DNA of 64,000 nt, from positions 34,756 to 98,755 of the forward strand of contig CANJQT010000002.1 in NCBI GenBank assembly GCA_947476475.1, given 5' to 3'. Shown piece by piece: positions 36,122 to 44,511 of the stretch (the stretch's first letter is position 1; every line of letters starts with the position of its first letter). The notes under the pieces were generated by a model that was given only the letters and a program-made list of their open reading frames with translations, did not search any database and was not told where the DNA came from. The stretch comes from Paracoccaceae bacterium (lineage in GTDB: Bacteria; Pseudomonadota; Alphaproteobacteria; Rhodobacterales; Rhodobacteraceae). Made by a program: the position numbers and the translations under genes.

Positions 36122-37718
36122 TCCCCTTTTGCACATCAAGGGCCTGCGGATCGAAGGTCTCAGCGACGGCAGCTGGCGTCCCATCCTGCGCGGCATCGAC
36201 TTGCATCTTGCGCGGGGAGAGGTTTTGGGGCTGATCGGCGAGTCTGGGGCTGGCAAATCCACTTTGGGTATTTCCGCCATGGGCGCCGTTCGCGAGGGTT
36301 GCCGCTTTGCCGACGGCGAAATCCGCTTTGACGGTCAGGACCTGATTGCGCTTGGCGACGAGGGTTGCCGCCCCTTGCGCGGGGCGCGCATCGCCTATGT
36401 CGCGCAAAGTGCTGCCGCCTCTTTCAACCCCGCTCACCGGCTTATCGACCAGACGATCGAGGCCAGCATCCAGCACGGCCTTCTGACCGATGGCGCCGCC
36501 CGAGCCGAGGCGGTGGCGCTCTACCGCCAGATGCAACTGCCAGCGCCCGAGGAAATTGGTTTCCGCTATCCCCATCAGGTGTCCGGGGGGCAGCTGCAGC
36601 GGGTGATGACCGCCATGGCGATGCTCTGCCGTCCCGACCTGATCATCTTCGATGAACCGACGACAGCCCTAGATGTGACAACGCAAGTCGAGGTTCTGGC
36701 CGCCATCAGGAGCGCTGTAAAAACCAATGGCACCGCCGCTATCTATGTGACCCATGACCTTGCCGTCGTGTCGCAGATGGCTGATCGCATCATGGTGTTG
36801 CGACATGGTCAGGTGGTGGAAGAAGCCCAGACGCGGGCCATGCTGGCAGCACCAACACAAGAATACACCCGCTCGCTCTGGGCCGTCCGCAAGCTAAACC
36901 GGCCCAACCAGCCGGATGCGCAAGCACTGTTGACCGTCGTGGGTGCATCCGCAGCATATCCTGCCGGGCCGGAGGTCCTGCGAGATGTGTCGGTGACCGT
37001 GCCACGCGGGCGCACCGTGGCCGTGGTGGGCGAAAGCGGCTCGGGCAAATCAACGCTGGCCCGGGTCATCACCGGCCTCTTGCCCCCCGTGGCCGGGACT
37101 ATCACCTTCGACGGCACCGCCCTGTCGCCAACCCTTGCCGGCCGTTCGCACGACATGCGGCGCCGCATTCAGATGATCTACCAGTCCGCTGACACAGCGC
37201 TCAACTCGCGCCAAAGACTGTCCGAAATCATTGGTCGCCCCCTGTCCTTCTACCACGGGCTCAGTGGTGCAGCTCGCGACCGTCGCGTGGCCGAGCTTCT
37301 CGAGCAGATCGAGCTGCCCCCCGACTTTGCCGACCGCTTTCCGCAAGAGTTGTCGGGCGGCCAAAAGCAGCGCGTCTCCATCGCCCGCGCCCTGGCTGCC
37401 GAACCCGATCTGATCCTGTGCGACGAGGTGACCTCGGCGCTCGACCAGATTGTGCAAGAGGAAATCCTGCGCCTGCTTATGCGGTTGCAGGATGAAAAGG
37501 GTATTTCCTATTTGTTCATAACCCATGACATCGCCACGGTCCGTGCCATTGCCGACCGGGTCGTCGTCATGCATCGCGGGGCCGTCGTGGAGCAGGGTCC
37601 CAAGGCGCAGATCCTCTCGCCGCCCCATGCGCCCTATACCAGACTGCTGCTTTCCTCGGTTCCCGAGATGGACCCGGACTGGCTGGGCAGGCTGTTGGAA
37701 CTTCGCTCCAGAGGCTGA
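36111..37718 (+). CDS. Double ATPase of peptide-type ABC importer (DppD-DppF fusion)
   Basis: A 535-residue protein with two nucleotide-binding domains in one chain, as in GsiA/YejF. NBD1: Walker A GESGAGKST, signature VSGGQLQRVM, Walker B LIIFDEPTTALD, TMTHD-like YVTHDLAV. NBD2: GESGSGKST, LSGGQKQRVSIARAL, LILCDEVTSALD, FITHDIATV. Note the Asp-Glu-Val in place of DEP in the second Walker B, common in this family. The start is preceded by GGAGG. It closes the intact transporter operon. Confidence 0.94.
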   Translation: MGADPLLHIKGLRIEGLSDGSWRPILRGIDLHLARGEVLGLIGESGAGKSTLGISAMGAVREGCRFADGEIRFDGQDLIALGDEGCRPLRGARIAYVAQSAAASFNPAHRLIDQTIEASIQHGLLTDGAARAEAVALYRQMQLPAPEEIGFRYPHQVSGGQLQRVMTAMAMLCRPDLIIFDEPTTALDVTTQVEVLAAIRSAVKTNGTAAIYVTHDLAVVSQMADRIMVLRHGQVVEEAQTRAMLAAPTQEYTRSLWAVRKLNRPNQPDAQALLTVVGASAAYPAGPEVLRDVSVTVPRGRTVAVVGESGSGKSTLARVITGLLPPVAGTITFDGTALSPTLAGRSHDMRRRIQMIYQSADTALNSRQRLSEIIGRPLSFYHGLSGAARDRRVAELLEQIELPPDFADRFPQELSGGQKQRVSIARALAAEPDLILCDEVTSALDQIVQEEILRLLMRLQDEKGISYLFITHDIATVRAIADRVVVMHRGAVVEQGPKAQILSPPHAPYTRLLLSSVPEMDPDWLGRLLELRSRG

Positions 37719-37820
37719 TCTGGTCGCCCGTGAACAAGGCTACAGATTCTTGTTGCCATGCGGCAGGTTCGTGTGCGGAGTTATTATTACCAATCAATTA
37801 ACGATAATAATGTAGATGTC

Positions 37821-39354
37821 ATGAACGACGATCTATCATGTTTCATCGGCTTCGTTGACGGCGCAAGGATGCGGCGCCGGTCCTTCCTGTCAGGCACAGC
37901 TGCCATCGCCGCCGCCAGCCTGACGCTGGGCCAAGGGCCTTTGCCGATACGCCGAAAAGCGGTGGCACGCTGAAGATCGGTCTGGGCGGCGGGGCCACCT
38001 CGGATTCGCTCGATCCCGGTCTGGTGGCAAACTCGGTTCCGCTGACGATCAACTATCAATGGGGCGACACGCTGGTCGCCATCTCGCCTGAAGGCGTGGT
38101 CGTCCCGCGGCTGGCCGAATCCATCGGCTCCAATGCCGATGCCACCGAAGGGACCTTCAAGATCCGCGAAGGCGTTGCCTTCCATTACGGCTCGCTGCTG
38201 ACGGCCGAGGATGTCGCGGCCACCTATCCGCCATTCCGATGAAAAAGGCCAGCTCGGGTGCCCTGGGCATCATTAAGGGCCTGAAAGAGATCACCGCCGA
38301 TGGCATGACCCTGATCATCAAGACCGATGGCGGCAATGCCGACCTGCCCTTCCTTCTTTCGGATTACCACCTGATGATCCAGCTTAAGGGTGGCGTGGAC
38401 AATCCCACCAAGGCCATCGGTACTGGCCATTACAAGCTGGTTTCCAATGACCCCGGCGTGCGGGTGGTGTTTGGAAAGAACAGGCCCGACTGGGACGCCA
38501 ACCGCCGCTTTTGTGACAGCGTAGAAATCCTGATCATCAACGACCCCACGGCCCGCAACGCGGCCTTCAAATCGGGCCAGGTCCATATGATCAACCGAGT
38601 CAATCTCAAGATCGCCAATGTATCGGGCCGCGAGCATTATGTGTTTGTCATGCATTACGACACGGCACCCTTTGACAACAAGGATCTGCGTCTGGCGTTG
38701 AAATACTCGATCAACCGTCAGAAAATGGCGGACAAGATCCTGAACGGCTTTGGTTCAGTCGGCAATGATGTTCCGATCAGCGCCGCCTATCCGATGTTCG
38801 ATGCCAAGCTCGAACAGCGCCCCTTCGATCCGGCCAAGGCCGCCGAACATTACAAGGCCTCCGGACATGACGGTAGCCCGATCGAGCTTTTGGTCGCCAA
38901 TGCCGCCTTTCCGGACGCCGTCGGGGGGGCCGAGCTGTGGCGGGCCTCGGCCAATGCGGCCGGCATCCCTCTGGCTGTGACGCGCGTAAGTGATGACGGC
39001 TATTGGTCCGATGTCTGGAACGTCAGGCCCTTCGAGGCCAGCTAATGGGACGGCCGCCCGGTCTAGGACCAGATGCATTCCACGGCCTATATGTCCACTG
39101 CCGAATGGAACAACACCCGATTCAAGAACGCCGATTTCGACGCCCTGATCCTGCAAGGCCGCGCCGAGCTGGACCCCGCCAACCGCGCTGAAATCTAAAG
39201 AAAACTTGCCCATATCCTGTCAGGGGGTGGCGTAATTGTGCAGATGTTCAACGACTTTGTCGATGGCTACAGCGAGACCGTGGCCAGCTGGACGAACGAC
39301 CCCAACCACGATTTGATGGGCGGTCTGACCTTACAATTGACCTGGTTCACCTGA
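37821..39354 (+). pseudogene. Decayed second family-5 solute-binding protein
   Basis: A paralogue of the 32575 binding protein broken in several places. A signal peptide (MRRRSFLSGTAAIAAASLTLG) starts the frame, which then shifts near 37935 to FADTPKSGGTLKIGLGGGATSDSLDP. A second shift in an A-run near 38240 leads into KASSGALGIIKGLKEI...YSINRQKMADKILNGFGSVGNDV. In-frame stops follow at 39043 (TAA, where the paralogue has the Tyr of SYWGGRP), 39064 (TAG) and 39196 (TAA, Tyr of AAMYAEM). Homology runs on to NDFVDGYSETVASWTNDPNHDLMGG. The gene follows the ATPase and was probably the original or alternative binding protein of this importer. Confidence 0.88.
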
Positions 39355-39424
39355 GCCTTCGCACCTGAACGAAAGAAGCCCCGCCATCGTGCCGGAGCTT
39401 CTCCTTGTCATTGCGGTGTCTGGA

Positions 39425-40567
39425 TCAGGCGGCCGAAATCTCTTCGAACATGCGGATGATGCGCACAAAATAGGGCGGGTCATAGGCTGCATCGTTTTCC
39501 AGAACGGACAGGAAAACACAGACCGTCTCAGTCTTTGGGTTCACCAGCAAGTACTGCCCACCATAGCCGCCATGACCGAGCCAAGTGCCATCAGTATTGG
39601 TCTGGTTGGAATAGCGCAGCCAGCCGCGCGGAGCAGGCATGGGCACACCTGTGGCCAAGCTCTTCGTGATAAAGCCAGCATCCCCAACCACCTCTCTATT
39701 CACCCCTTTGCCGCCCCGGGCAAAAATCAAGCCATAGCGCGCCAAATCCCGGGCCGTCAGACAGATTCCGCCATCCGCCATGGCAAAGCCCGTGCGGTCG
39801 CACGCGACGTTGAACACGCCCTCTATCCCCGCAGCATCCGCGATATCGGCCAGCAGCGCAGAAAAGCGACGGCCTGATACCTCTTCTACCACATGGGCCA
39901 ATACATCAGTATTGGCCGAACGGTACTGTGCAAAGCCCGACCGGTTCACACAATCTGTGGCGCCTGCAGCAAAGCCAATGGTGGCCAGAAAGCCCTTCAT
40001 CGTGCCTTCGGGCGCGCCCTCCGGCGGCAGACGAAACCCGGTCGCGGCCTCATGGTCAAAACAACGGCTTTTGGGGTCTGTGTAATCCTCGGTGTAGTCA
40101 TTGGTTACATCCATGTTCAGCACTTGCTGCAACGTGGCCTTGGCATAGCCGGGTCCGATCCAAGGCAGGTAGAAGTCCACCGGTCGCTCCAGATCCAGCT
40201 TGCCATCCGCGACCATGCGGCCAATGATCAGGTTCAGCGTGGTTTTCGAGACCGACATGATGGAATGGGCGCGGTCAGGCCCGAAATCTGGGGCATAGCG
40301 TTCAAAGGCCACCTCGGCTCCCCGCAGCACGACCATGGCAGAAAACCAAGGGAGGGCAGTCAGCGCTGCCACATCGGCGCGCTCGGCAATGGTAGGGTCC
40401 ATGTTCTTGTGCAGCGTCAATACATTGCCCGCGCGAAAACTTTGGGCATAGCGCACCGTCTGATGCAAATTGTGAAAGCTGCGGCGGCGGTTTTCCGGCT
40501 GGTTCCAACCCGGTTTTTCACCAAAACCGACGAGAAGGCCAGGATTGGGATGGGTTTTAAGGGCCAT
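39425..40567 (-). CDS. Serine hydrolase of the class C beta-lactamase/NylB family
   Basis: A cytoplasmic hydrolase of 380 residues (no signal peptide) with the beta-lactamase/transpeptidase-like fold. The SxxK motif is SVSK (Ser105, Lys108) and the second catalytic motif YRSAN has Tyr215; the closing motif is HGGYGGQYLLV. Similar enzymes include 6-aminohexanoate-dimer hydrolase and D-peptide/esterase members, so an amide or ester substrate is likely. The ATG overlaps the preceding gene's stop by 11 bp, so it is the last gene of the FAD/GcvT operon. Confidence 0.87.
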   Translation of the reverse strand: MALKTHPNPGLLVGFGEKPGWNQPENRRRSFHNLHQTVRYAQSFRAGNVLTLHKNMDPTIAERADVAALTALPWFSAMVVLRGAEVAFERYAPDFGPDRAHSIMSVSKTTLNLIIGRMVADGKLDLERPVDFYLPWIGPGYAKATLQQVLNMDVTNDYTEDYTDPKSRCFDHEAATGFRLPPEGAPEGTMKGFLATIGFAAGATDCVNRSGFAQYRSANTDVLAHVVEEVSGRRFSALLADIADAAGIEGVFNVACDRTGFAMADGGICLTARDLARYGLIFARGGKGVNREVVGDAGFITKSLATGVPMPAPRGWLRYSNQTNTDGTWLGHGGYGGQYLLVNPKTETVCVFLSVLENDAAYDPPYFVRIIRMFEEISAA

Positions 40568-41978
40568 AGTATTCGTCCTTTGTCTCAGCGATTTTCATGG
40601 AGGCACCACTCAGCCCACCCTCGGACCCGGCGGCGGGCACCAGCCCGATACATTTTTCAATGTCCATGCGCAGTCGAAAGGCGTTCGTGGTGGTGTCCAC
40701 TGCCACATCGGACCAGGTTAGTGCGGTGTCTGCCGCCACCGGACGCAAAAGACGGACATTCTGGGCAAGACCCAACGGCAGATAGCCATGCCTAACCGAC
40801 AGCGAAGCCGGACGGAGGCCCCCGGTGACGGTAAAACCTCCCTCGCCGTCCAGAATCTCGCCGACTTTCAGGCTGCGCTTGGCGATGGCCGCGACGTCGG
40901 CGCGGAACTCACGGGCTACTCCAGTCGCTTCTCGGCGAAGGCCGACGGAGGCGATGGAAATTCCAAGCTCCAGCCCAATCAGGTGCCAGCGCTTATAATT
41001 GACCGAATAGCGCCCGGTCGTGTCGGTCATCACCTTGTATTCGGCAAAGCAGTTGCGAAGATATTCCGTGTCGCCTTCGAAACAGACCCAGACGCCGTTC
41101 CTGATGTCATAGGGGATCATGCTGCCGTCGTGACGCAGACAGGAGATGACCTCGACCGTGCCTTTGCGCGGCAGAATGCCACCTTCGGCGACGGGGCGCA
41201 TCAGGTTAGGAAGGTCGTCAACCGATCCTGGCGGGAACGAGAGACCTTCATCGGGTGCGTCCAGTCCACAGGCATTGCAGATCGCCGCACTTTCGATTGC
41301 GGGTTTCGATCCATCAAGGAACGAATTGAACATCTTCGGGTTCAGCCGTCCGCGCTCGGCCTGTTCGCGGCTAATGCCCCAGTTCTCCCAAACAGTTTCA
41401 GGGGTGGACTGGCGGTAATGGGGCAGCCATTTATGCCCACGCCCCGCCGCTACCACCGGAAAACCACAGGCCCGCGCCCAGTCGACCAGATCACAGACCA
41501 AGGCTGGCTGATCGCCGTAAGCCATCGAATAGACGACGCCAGCGCGGTCGGCGGCCTGGGACAGACCAAGGCCCACGAAGGCATCAGCCTCGACTGTGAC
41601 GTTGACGACATGCTTGCCCTGCTCGAATGCGTAAAGGCAATGATCGACAGCCGCCACCGGATGGCCGGTGCATTCGATCACGATGTCAATGGCAGGATGA
41701 CGAACCATGGCGCGGTAATCGTCACCCACATGGGTGGCACCTGTAATTGCAGCCTCGTCAAGTGAGTGAGCGGAATATTGTTCGGGCATCCAGCCGACAA
41801 AGGCCATGTTGGACTTTGCCACCTCGGGCCGTAGATCGACGACACCCACCAGATGGACCCCAGGTAGCCTGCGCGCCTGATGCAGGAACATGGTGGCAAA
41901 CTTGCCCGCCCCAATCAGCCCGATCCGTAGCGGTTTGCCCTGCGCATCGCGCTCCGCCAGCTTTGCAAACAGGTTCAT
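40557..41978 (-). CDS. Homoserine dehydrogenase-like oxidoreductase with SAF domain
   Basis: A 473-residue protein of the COG4091 group. An N-terminal NAD(P) Rossmann domain (LRIGLIGAGKFATMFLHQARRLPGVHLVGVVDL) and a dehydrogenase middle (IECTGHPVAAVDHCLYAFEQGKHVVNVTVEADA) lead to a C-terminal SAF domain (VGEILDGEGGFTVTGGLRPA...LPLGLAQNVRLLRPVAADTALTWSDVAVD). The reaction is unknown for the group. It sits 4 bp after the FAD/GcvT gene, with GAGG before the ATG, and before the serine hydrolase, so it should act in the same pathway. Confidence 0.87.
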   Translation of the reverse strand: MNLFAKLAERDAQGKPLRIGLIGAGKFATMFLHQARRLPGVHLVGVVDLRPEVAKSNMAFVGWMPEQYSAHSLDEAAITGATHVGDDYRAMVRHPAIDIVIECTGHPVAAVDHCLYAFEQGKHVVNVTVEADAFVGLGLSQAADRAGVVYSMAYGDQPALVCDLVDWARACGFPVVAAGRGHKWLPHYRQSTPETVWENWGISREQAERGRLNPKMFNSFLDGSKPAIESAAICNACGLDAPDEGLSFPPGSVDDLPNLMRPVAEGGILPRKGTVEVISCLRHDGSMIPYDIRNGVWVCFEGDTEYLRNCFAEYKVMTDTTGRYSVNYKRWHLIGLELGISIASVGLRREATGVAREFRADVAAIAKRSLKVGEILDGEGGFTVTGGLRPASLSVRHGYLPLGLAQNVRLLRPVAADTALTWSDVAVDTTTNAFRLRMDIEKCIGLVPAAGSEGGLSGASMKIAETKDEYYGP

Positions 41979-41982
41979 TGCC

Positions 41983-44430
41983 TCAGACTTTCATTCTGGC
42001 GCTCGTGGGGTCATACATTGGCTTCAGGCTGGCCTTTGCGGGATAACGCTTCAGCCCAATCTCAATTTCCCAGACACCCTCGTCCACATAATCTGAGGTA
42101 ATCCCGGCCGCGTTCACCACATAGCCAAGCGCCACAGCACCGCCCAGATGATAGCCATAGCTGGCCGAAGAGGTGGTGCCGACCATCGTGCCGTCCCGGA
42201 AAATCGCCTCGTTGTGATACATCAAGGGCTCGGGATCGGTCAGTAAGAATTGCAGCAGTCGCTTCTTCAGCACCGGCGCGGCCTTTTGCTTCAGCAAAGC
42301 CTCGCGCCCGATGAAGGGCACCTTCTTGTCAAATGCCACCGCGAAGGCAAGGCCCGCCTCGATCGGCGTATCCTCGCCGGTGATGTCATGGCCCCAGTGG
42401 CGATAGGCTTTTTCGATGCGCAGCGCGTCCATCGCATGCATGCCGCACAGCTTCATGCCATGGGGCTTGCCTGCCTGAACCAGCATGTCGAACAGGGCTA
42501 TCGCCCATTCGGTGGGCACGTAAAGCTCCCACCCGAGTTCGCCCATATAGCTGATGCGGGTGGCGCGCACGCTGACGGCGCCCAGCGTGATTTCCTTCGA
42601 GGCCCCGAACGGAAAGCCCGCGTTGGTCAGATCGTCGGGGGTAAGGCTGGCCAGCACATCGCGCGACTTCGGCCCCATCACGCCTAGCACCGCCCAGGCG
42701 GAGGTCACATCATCGACATAGACCTTTGCCCCCGCCGTCATGTTGTTCTTGAGCCAGGCCATGTCATGGGAGGCGGTGGCCGCCGCGGTGATGACCATGA
42801 ACTTCTCGTCAGCAATGCGCAGCACCGTGAGGTCGGCCTCGATCCCGCCTCGATCATTGAGCCACTGAGTATAGACCGAGCGGCCATTGGCCACATCCAT
42901 GTCGGCCGCACAGATGCGCTGCATTTCGTGCTGCGCGTCGGGGCCCTGGACGAAGAACTTGGCCATGGTCGACTGTTCGAAAAGGCCCACGGCCTCGCGG
43001 GTGGCTTTCACTTCGGCTGCGGCATTCGCGAACCAGTTTTGACGGCCAAAGCCATGTTCGTATTTCGCCTCCTGCCCCGGGTTCGCGAACCAGTTCGGGC
43101 GCTCCCATCCCGCGACTTCGCCAAAGCAGGCACCGGCCTCTTTCAGGCGCGAATAGAGTGCAGTATGGCGCAGATTGCGCGCGGTTTCGAACTGCCGGTA
43201 GGGCCAGTGCATCGCATAGGTCAGGCCAAGCGCTTCGGACACGCGGGTCTTGAGGTATGGCTTGTGGTTCTGGTGCGGCATCATCCGGCTGATATCGACA
43301 TCATACAGGTCCATCGGGGGATGACCCTCGACGATCCAATGGGCAAGCGCCATACCGACGCCCCCGCCCGACTGGATCCCGATGGAGTTGAAACCGGCGG
43401 CCACATAGAAATTCTTCAGGTTCGGTGCCGGCCCCAGCAGGTAGCGCTGATCGGGGGTGAAGCTTTCCGGCCCGTTGAAGAACTTGCGGATGCCGGTTTC
43501 GGCCAGGCGCGGCACGCGGGCCATGGCGGCCTCAATCACCGGCATGAAATGGTCCATGTCGCCTGCGATTTCGTCAAAGCAGAAATCCTCGGGGATGCCG
43601 TCCAGCGCCCAGGGCTTGGCGTTCAGCTCAAAGCCCCCGACCAGAAGCTTGCCCGCATCTTCCTTGAAATAGGCACCAGCATCCATGTTGCGCAGCACCG
43701 GCAGGTTCTTGGGCAGATCATCCATCGCCTCGGTGACGATATAGAAATGTTCCGCCGCCTGAAGCGGCACATCGACGCCCGCCCATTTTCCGACTTCCCG
43801 CGCCCACATGCCCGCGCAGTTGACGACCATCTGGGCGGTGACGTCACCCTGATCGGTGCGCACGCCCACGGCGTGGCCATCTTTGGTTATCACATCGTTG
43901 ACCTTGATCCCCTCCAGAATCGTGGCCCCGCCCATCCGAGCGCCCTTGGCCAGCGCCATGGTGGTGTCGGCAGGATTGACCTGGCCATCCTGCGGGAAGT
44001 GGATCGCCCCCACCACATCCTCGATCTGCATCAAGGGCCACATTTCCTGGGCCTTCTTGGGGGTGATCTCCTCCATCTCGGCGCCAAAGGCCCGCGCAGC
44101 CGAGGCCGAGCGGCGGATTTCTTCCCAGCGTTCGGCATTGGTGGCGATCGAGATCGATCCCACCTGCTTCAGCCCCGTCGCTTGCCCGGTTTCCTTTTCC
44201 AACTGTGGGTAAAGCCCAAGACTGTATTGCGCCAGTTGGGTGAGGTTCTTGGTGTAAAGCACACCCCGGATTAGGCCCGCTGCATGCCAGGTCGTGCCAC
44301 TGGTCAGCTGCTTGCGCTCCAGCAAAAGCACGTCTTTCTTGCCCATCTTGGTCAGATGGTAGGCCAGCGAACAGCCAATGATACCGCCGCCGATGATGAC
44401 GATTTCTGCCTGAGTGGGAAGTTTACTCAT
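41983..44430 (-). CDS. Dimethylglycine dehydrogenase-like FAD/GcvT protein, copy 1
   Basis: A flavoprotein of the DMGDH/sarcosine dehydrogenase family (815 residues from ATG 44430; the listed TTG at 44448 is weaker). An N-terminal DAO domain holds IVIIGGGIIGCSLAYHLTKMG and TSGTTWHAAG; His49 corresponds to the residue that carries FAD covalently in rat DMGDH. An FAO_M linker follows. The C-terminal GcvT domain (KFFVQGPDAQHEMQRICAADMD, GELGWELYVPTEWA, LRIEKAYRHWGHDITGEDTPIEAGL) passes the methyl-derived formaldehyde to tetrahydrofolate. Substrate is not determined by sequence. It is second in a four-gene minus-strand operon. Confidence 0.9.
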   Translation of the reverse strand: MSKLPTQAEIVIIGGGIIGCSLAYHLTKMGKKDVLLLERKQLTSGTTWHAAGLIRGVLYTKNLTQLAQYSLGLYPQLEKETGQATGLKQVGSISIATNAERWEEIRRSASAARAFGAEMEEITPKKAQEMWPLMQIEDVVGAIHFPQDGQVNPADTTMALAKGARMGGATILEGIKVNDVITKDGHAVGVRTDQGDVTAQMVVNCAGMWAREVGKWAGVDVPLQAAEHFYIVTEAMDDLPKNLPVLRNMDAGAYFKEDAGKLLVGGFELNAKPWALDGIPEDFCFDEIAGDMDHFMPVIEAAMARVPRLAETGIRKFFNGPESFTPDQRYLLGPAPNLKNFYVAAGFNSIGIQSGGGVGMALAHWIVEGHPPMDLYDVDISRMMPHQNHKPYLKTRVSEALGLTYAMHWPYRQFETARNLRHTALYSRLKEAGACFGEVAGWERPNWFANPGQEAKYEHGFGRQNWFANAAAEVKATREAVGLFEQSTMAKFFVQGPDAQHEMQRICAADMDVANGRSVYTQWLNDRGGIEADLTVLRIADEKFMVITAAATASHDMAWLKNNMTAGAKVYVDDVTSAWAVLGVMGPKSRDVLASLTPDDLTNAGFPFGASKEITLGAVSVRATRISYMGELGWELYVPTEWAIALFDMLVQAGKPHGMKLCGMHAMDALRIEKAYRHWGHDITGEDTPIEAGLAFAVAFDKKVPFIGREALLKQKAAPVLKKRLLQFLLTDPEPLMYHNEAIFRDGTMVGTTSSASYGYHLGGAVALGYVVNAAGITSDYVDEGVWEIEIGLKRYPAKASLKPMYDPTSARMKV

Positions 44431-44478
44431 CTTCTTGTCCAGATCCAAAGGGCCGGGTCAGCGGCCGAAAGGGGAAAT

Positions 44479-44502
44479 GCCCGCATCGGTCAGGATGCGG
44501 GC
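44479..44502 (-). terminator. Hairpin between the two FAD/GcvT genes
   Basis: A 9-bp perfect stem GCCCGCATC / GATGCGGGC with a 6-nt loop lies in the 81-bp gap between the FAD/GcvT genes. On the minus strand it is followed by ATTTCCCCTTT. It may partly attenuate transcription into copy 1. Confidence 0.65.
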
Positions 44503-44511
44503 CGGTTAGGG

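Noticed and set aside
42766-44274. 502-residue plus-strand ORF
   Set aside because: It is antisense to the first FAD/GcvT gene, which is conserved along its whole length.
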